Assembly: GCA_030544235.1 (NCBI GenBank)
Contig: CM060464.1
Span: 33,623,602-33,687,601 of the forward strand
DNA from: Lepturacanthus savala
Taxonomy: Eukaryota > Chordata > Actinopteri > Scombriformes > Trichiuridae
Direction of reading: 5' to 3'
DNA length: 64,000 bases
In this document: positions 60,201 to 64,000 of the stretch, in pieces
How positions within the stretch are numbered: the first letter of the stretch is position 1
How the letters are laid out: the number at the start of each line of letters is the position of its first letter
The notes under the pieces: generated by a model
Databases searched by the model: none
Seen by the model: only the letters and a program-made list of their open reading frames with translations
What the model was told of the DNA's origin: nothing
Translations under genes and position numbers: made by a program

Positions 60201-60521
60201 GTTTTAAAGTTTTTATTGCTCCATTTGCATTCTCTCGGTCTGAAGAGCACAAAAAGACAAAATGCTATGTAGGCCTAAATCAGTACAATATTTTTACAGA
60301 AAATCTCATTTACCATTTACTATATGTAAAATGGTATAGTTTTGGATCAGAAATTCACCTGGAAAAGCTATTGTTTTCATGTGGTTTGTGTTTTAAAGTT
60401 TTTATTGCTCCATATGCATTCTCTCGGTCTGAAGAGCACAAAAAGACAAAATGCTATGTAGACCTAAATCAGTACAATATTTTTAGAGAAAATCTTATTT
60501 ACCTTTTACTTTATGTGAAAT
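54290..60521 (+). repeat. 16-monomer (3025-bp) higher-order repeat at the right end of array 2
   Basis: The extra-T junction (FYRKSHLPFTICKMV read-out) recurs at 54290 and 57315, 3025 bp apart, i.e. 16 monomers plus one base. The same junction ends the open frame of array 1 at 14647. The last monomers (WC variant, NNH variant, then GTGAAATTTTAC) match those ending array 1. Confidence 0.85.
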
Positions 60522-60542
60522 TTTACTTGTGAAAAAGTGAAT

Positions 60543-60688
60543 AGCTTTTGAAAACAATAGCTTTTCCATACCATTGTACATAAAGTAAAAGGTAAACAAG
60601 ATTTTCTCTAAAAATATTTAACTGATTTAGGCCTACAAGGCTTTTCATCTCATTGTTCTCTTCCAAACGAGAGAAAGCTTATGGAGTA
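60543..60688 (-). repeat. Diverged inverted partial monomer closing array 2
   Basis: Copy of 16741-16886 with one substitution. It shows that the array end and its flank were duplicated together. Confidence 0.85.
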
Positions 60689-61438
60689 CTGTACATTGCA
60701 GCTACACCACATATAACTATAAGAAACGACTGGATATTTTTTTTAACTTTTTTTTTTTTACGTTGATGCCCTTCAACTAAAAGAGTTTACAAAGAATGTG
60801 GTATAAACCATTCCATAGACATCTGGCATGGGTCGAAGAACTTGAGCAAAAAACTTATATTGGTATGTTCTGGACTCTCCTTACAAATGGTACATTAGCT
60901 ACATTATAATAATATCCTATATTATTTAGGATGTTTGAATACAGTAAATTCATTCTAATAGAATAGAATGTTAATAATGTTAGAATTAATTTATTGATAT
61001 ATTGTCAGCCATTAATGCAATATGTAATCTCCAGCAGCTGGGCCGTTACCATGGTGACTAACTTCTCTGCTACATTTGAATTCATGACTATCCGACTAAA
61101 TCTGGGGAGGCAGAAAGGCTACCTCTGGTCGGACCACATGCCAAACAAATGGTCATAAATCGAAAACCGTAAAAGATGGTGACAAAATGATCAGATTTTC
61201 TGAGAGCAGGCTTTCCCCGGTCGTACTGATATAATTTTTAATTCTGTGTAGAATTCACAGCTTGGTTAGTGGTATTTTTTCGATCACGACGACAGTCGTA
61301 CCTACGTTTTGATATAACAATTATTGATGTGCAGTGAGTGCAGCAGTTACTACAGCAATTTACAAATTTATTTTTTTGGGCCATTTTCTCTCCCTCTACA
61401 CTAACAATGACATCACCCACTCTATCTTCCTGAGACTC

Positions 61439-61630
61439 TTAAAGCAAGAGTAACGAGATCGTTGGTTTTAAAAATGTAAGCAATAGAAAGTACAGATTCT
61501 TGTGTGAAAATGTAATGAGTAGAAGCCAGAAGTAGGCAGAAAAAATTGTAATGGAGTAAAGGATAGATACCTAAAAAGTGTACTTAAGTACAGTAACAAA
61601 GTATTTGTACTTCGTTACTTGACACCTCTG
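61439..61630. mobile_element. hAT (Tol2-type) end fragment, duplicate
   Basis: Identical by eye to 17637-17828, ending CACCTCTG. Present through segmental duplication, not a new insertion. Confidence 0.65.
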
Positions 61631-61640
61631 GTTTAGATGT

Positions 61641-61792
61641 ATTCAACACAGTTATGTTGAGTTAATTTAACAGAGTTATGGTGGAATTATTAAATAAAGC
61701 CATGTTGTATTTATTACACAAAGTCATATTTGATTTAGTGAACAAAGTTATGTTAGACTTATTGAAGAAAGTTATATTGAAATCAATGAACT
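61641..61792 (+). repeat. Degenerate 24-bp minisatellite, duplicate
   Basis: Copy of 17839-17990 with one substitution (A at 61664). Confidence 0.75.
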
Positions 61793-61805
61793 AATGAGCT
61801 ACTAT

Positions 61806-64000
61806 CAGGCGCGCAGATAGGTTTGAGAAACTGGGGGGGACGAAGTCACGAAGCTGCCCCCCCCCCCCCATCACCACATCCCCACATCCCCACATCCACG
61901 CACAGGCTGCCTGCCTAACACCCACTGTCACACTATAGTGCTCCTAAGTGCTGTCCAAAAAATCCCCACCATAGAACACAAAACATTACAGTAGCAGCCT
62001 TTTAAGAATGAATACATGAACATGGGTCAGCGGTAAGAATTCCTTGCGAGTAGTCACATGAAATGGAATAATGCAAACACCATGGACCCCTTTCAACTGA
62101 CTGATAATGAAACCATCGGTCCTGCTAGCCTACAAGGCTGTAGATAATTTTGTCAAAATCGCGCAGAAGTGGTGAATTGTACACTTAAGACACACGGCCA
62201 TCGCTTTAAGTGTTTGTTTTAAGTTTGTGAGTTTTTAGAAGAATATAGATACGAAAATGCCCGTCTACTGTATTAGCACAATAAAAATACAATTTAGCGC
62301 AAATGAGCAGAACCTTCTTCAGGGAATGCTTCAAAACAACCAAATGAGCTCAAGTCAATGTGTCGCAGCAGTGGGTAAAATGAATAACCAAACGTCCTAC
62401 CTTAAAACGTTGTCTTGATACCATGACTTCTTGCGATTATTCCATTTTGATCCACAGGACACAACTGCACTGCTAGCGAGCCATGTTGACTAAGCTACCA
62501 TTCCATTGCTACTTCACATCTGGATCCTGTGTAGGCAAACCGTGTGCCCAGACATCACCGAAGCTCCGTCGAACCCAAAACCAGCATACACGGATATGCT
62601 AATTATATTATTTCAACCAATATTATATCAAATCCTACTATCACACACGTACTGGAAACACAACTGGTTTGTTTACAGTGCAGATCTCGCGGGAGTAAAC
62701 ATCCCTGGGGCTAATTCTACGGGGTGCCTTAGGGGACATTACGGTTGCATCTTCTCACAGTAACGCAGCAAGTTTAACGCATTTCATTACCACTAAATGG
62801 TCAGTAGATGGCGCCTTAGCTTCGCAAAAAACATGCAAACGATGCAAATCATTAACAGTATCCAGTAACAGTATAGGCCTATTTAGACCAGCACAGCAGC
62901 CCCTGTAATACAAAATATCCAGAGACTCATGGTAATATACAGGTGCTGCCCATATTAATTAGAATATCATGTAGAAATTGTTTTATTTCCACAATTTCAT
63001 CAAGACTGTTACATTTTCTGAGATATCAAAAGTTGAGGGTTTTTTTTTTTTTGAAGACCAAGATGTGCAAAAAAATAAATAATGAATTGTGGGAACAGTT
63101 TAAGATGTAGCTCATGTATTAATAATGAACATTTAACATTATTGATGAAATTGTGGAAATAAAACAACTTTTACATGATATTCTAATTATGTGGGCTACA
63201 CCTGTAGTTCAAAGAGATGACAAACTGTCAATTCAATGGGCTCATTTGACAACATTATGTTAAGTAATTTGAGAATTTGACCTAAAATACTTGGTTTGCC
63301 TTTTTTTTCTTTGTATGTTTTCCTGTATGAAGTGTACCATTGTAATATCATCCTAAAGCCATTTTCAACCAAGCTAGTGTTAAAAGTTACTCTACTAAAT
63401 AGCTGAAATTTGGTGATTTCAAAGGATTTTCATATCAGCTTTTTTTTTCTTTTTAAACATTCTAGCCCCTGTACCTCATTGACAGTACATCACAAAAGTC
63501 TCCTCAAAAGTCAGTCTCTTCCAGTAGATTCCACAGAGCTTTCAAGTCATACCAGCCACTTTAGTGTGCAGACACAGTAACCATTTAAGTAAATAAAGAG
63601 GTTAATAAAGTTTATTAATGCTGATACTAATGCAAATCACCCAGCCAGCACACCATATGCCGTTTACAAAGCTGTTTTATTTAAAAACAAAAACAAACAA
63701 ACCTGACTTTCAATAAATGGAGTGGAGTGAATTATATGAAGGATCCAAAAACCTCCCTCCTCCGATCCTTGCCCTGAATAAACGTCTGGGCAATGTCTCT
63801 CCTATTGAGATTTTCCAGCCTTTCTTGGTGGATATGGCACACTGCCATTCCATTCAGCCTTCTTTGGGTCATGTGGCGTGGCGAGGAAAGTCAGATTAAC
63901 AAAAACGCCAAACGGCATTACGTTATTAATGTCCAACGAGGTATTTAAATGTAGGCAACAGGCTACGCGGAGATAGAAGGCGAACGTTTGTCTCTTGCCT
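61806..64000 (-). mobile_element. hAT transposon, duplicate copy, cut by window end
   Basis: Starts CAGGCGCGCAGATAG after GCTACTAT (61798-61805). Colinear with 18004-20196. The right terminus and the exon-1 remnant would lie past the window. Confidence 0.8.
62940..63204. mobile_element. Tc1/mariner-type MITE, duplicate copy
   Basis: Same CAGGTG...CACCTG inverted arms and TA flanks as 19136-19400, at offset 43804. Confidence 0.8.

Larger units (their letters stand above)
34961..60521 (+). repeat. 189-bp satellite array 2 (about 135 monomers)
   Basis: Same monomer and strand as array 1. The left 1.4 kb is more variable (GGAAGAG, TGTTTTTACAGGAAATC, a TGA at about 36009), and the rest is highly homogeneous. 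Unlike array 1 the 63-codon frame is repeatedly broken: TTTTTT runs (+1 base) at about 36291, 36857, 37426, 38371, 43661, 44604, 47438, 54241 and 57268; TTTTAAATTTTT (-1) at about 40548, 42248, 46787, 49622 and 51322; GAAATAGTATAG (Trp to stop) at about 35191, 40861, 42561, 47098, 49933 and 51633. Open segments of 115 to 1061 codons lie between. Confidence 0.98.
60522..64000 (+). repeat. Segmental duplicate of 16720-20196
   Basis: Colinear copy at offset 43802, becoming 43804 after a C tract (11 C at 18055, 13 C at 61857). Two substitutions were noticed: C16885/T60687 and C17862/A61664. It includes the inverted satellite fragment (60543-60688), the hAT end (61439-61630), the 24-bp minisatellite (61641-61792), the hAT element start and the MITE. 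It is truncated by the window edge. Confidence 0.97.

Noticed and set aside
57347..60532. 1,061-codon and similar open frames across array 2
   Set aside because: Same satellite frame between indels and stops. Starts are non-ATG, as in array 1.

Overview
This window is eukaryotic and looks like a teleost fish. The grounds are a Tol2-type hAT transposon end, a fish-style L1 and a second LINE tail, Tc1/mariner-type MITEs, a degenerate endogenous retrovirus (ERV), and a short split gene whose last exon resembles the cytoplasmic domain of fish 'P2X purinoceptor 7-like' proteins. No bacterial or phage feature, tRNA, rRNA or CRISPR array was seen. I cannot name the species.

Layout. (1) 1-16719 is a continuous 189-bp satellite, about 88 monomers, running in from the left edge. 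It ends on a diverged inverted partial monomer (16741-16886). (2) 16887-34078 is a 17-kb non-satellite island. It holds a 24-bp minisatellite, a 2.7-kb hAT element with a perfect 8-bp target duplication and a nested MITE, an old gag-pro ERV fragment, hAT end fragments, a three-exon P2X7-like gene (24288-25430), a CRE/YY1-type promoter whose first exon is split by a 1.5-kb hAT-like element, a truncated L1, an internally deleted minus-strand ERV carrying an opposite-strand solo LTR, and a LINE 3' end. (3) 34079-34918 is about 4.4 diverged inverted satellite monomers, which meet (4) the second satellite array, 34961-60521, about 135 monomers, head to head. (5) 60522-64000 is an almost perfect copy of 16720-20196: two substitutions and one C-tract length change were noticed. 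The whole locus is therefore a tandem segmental duplication (or an assembly duplication) with a period of about 43.8 kb.

The satellite dominates, at about 42 of 64 kb. Its 189-bp period is exactly 63 codons and one frame has no stop, so array 1 is open from base 2 to 14647. I do not think it is a gene. The consensus frame has no ATG, most variation changes amino acids, and monomers with frameshifts or stops were amplified freely. The interest lies in the nested higher-order repeats (6, 9, 15, 16, 18, about 22 and about 33 monomers), the shared blocks between arrays, and the inverted, diverged array edges. Genes here do not form a pathway. The recognisable cellular content is one small P2X7-like gene and one promoter with a first exon.
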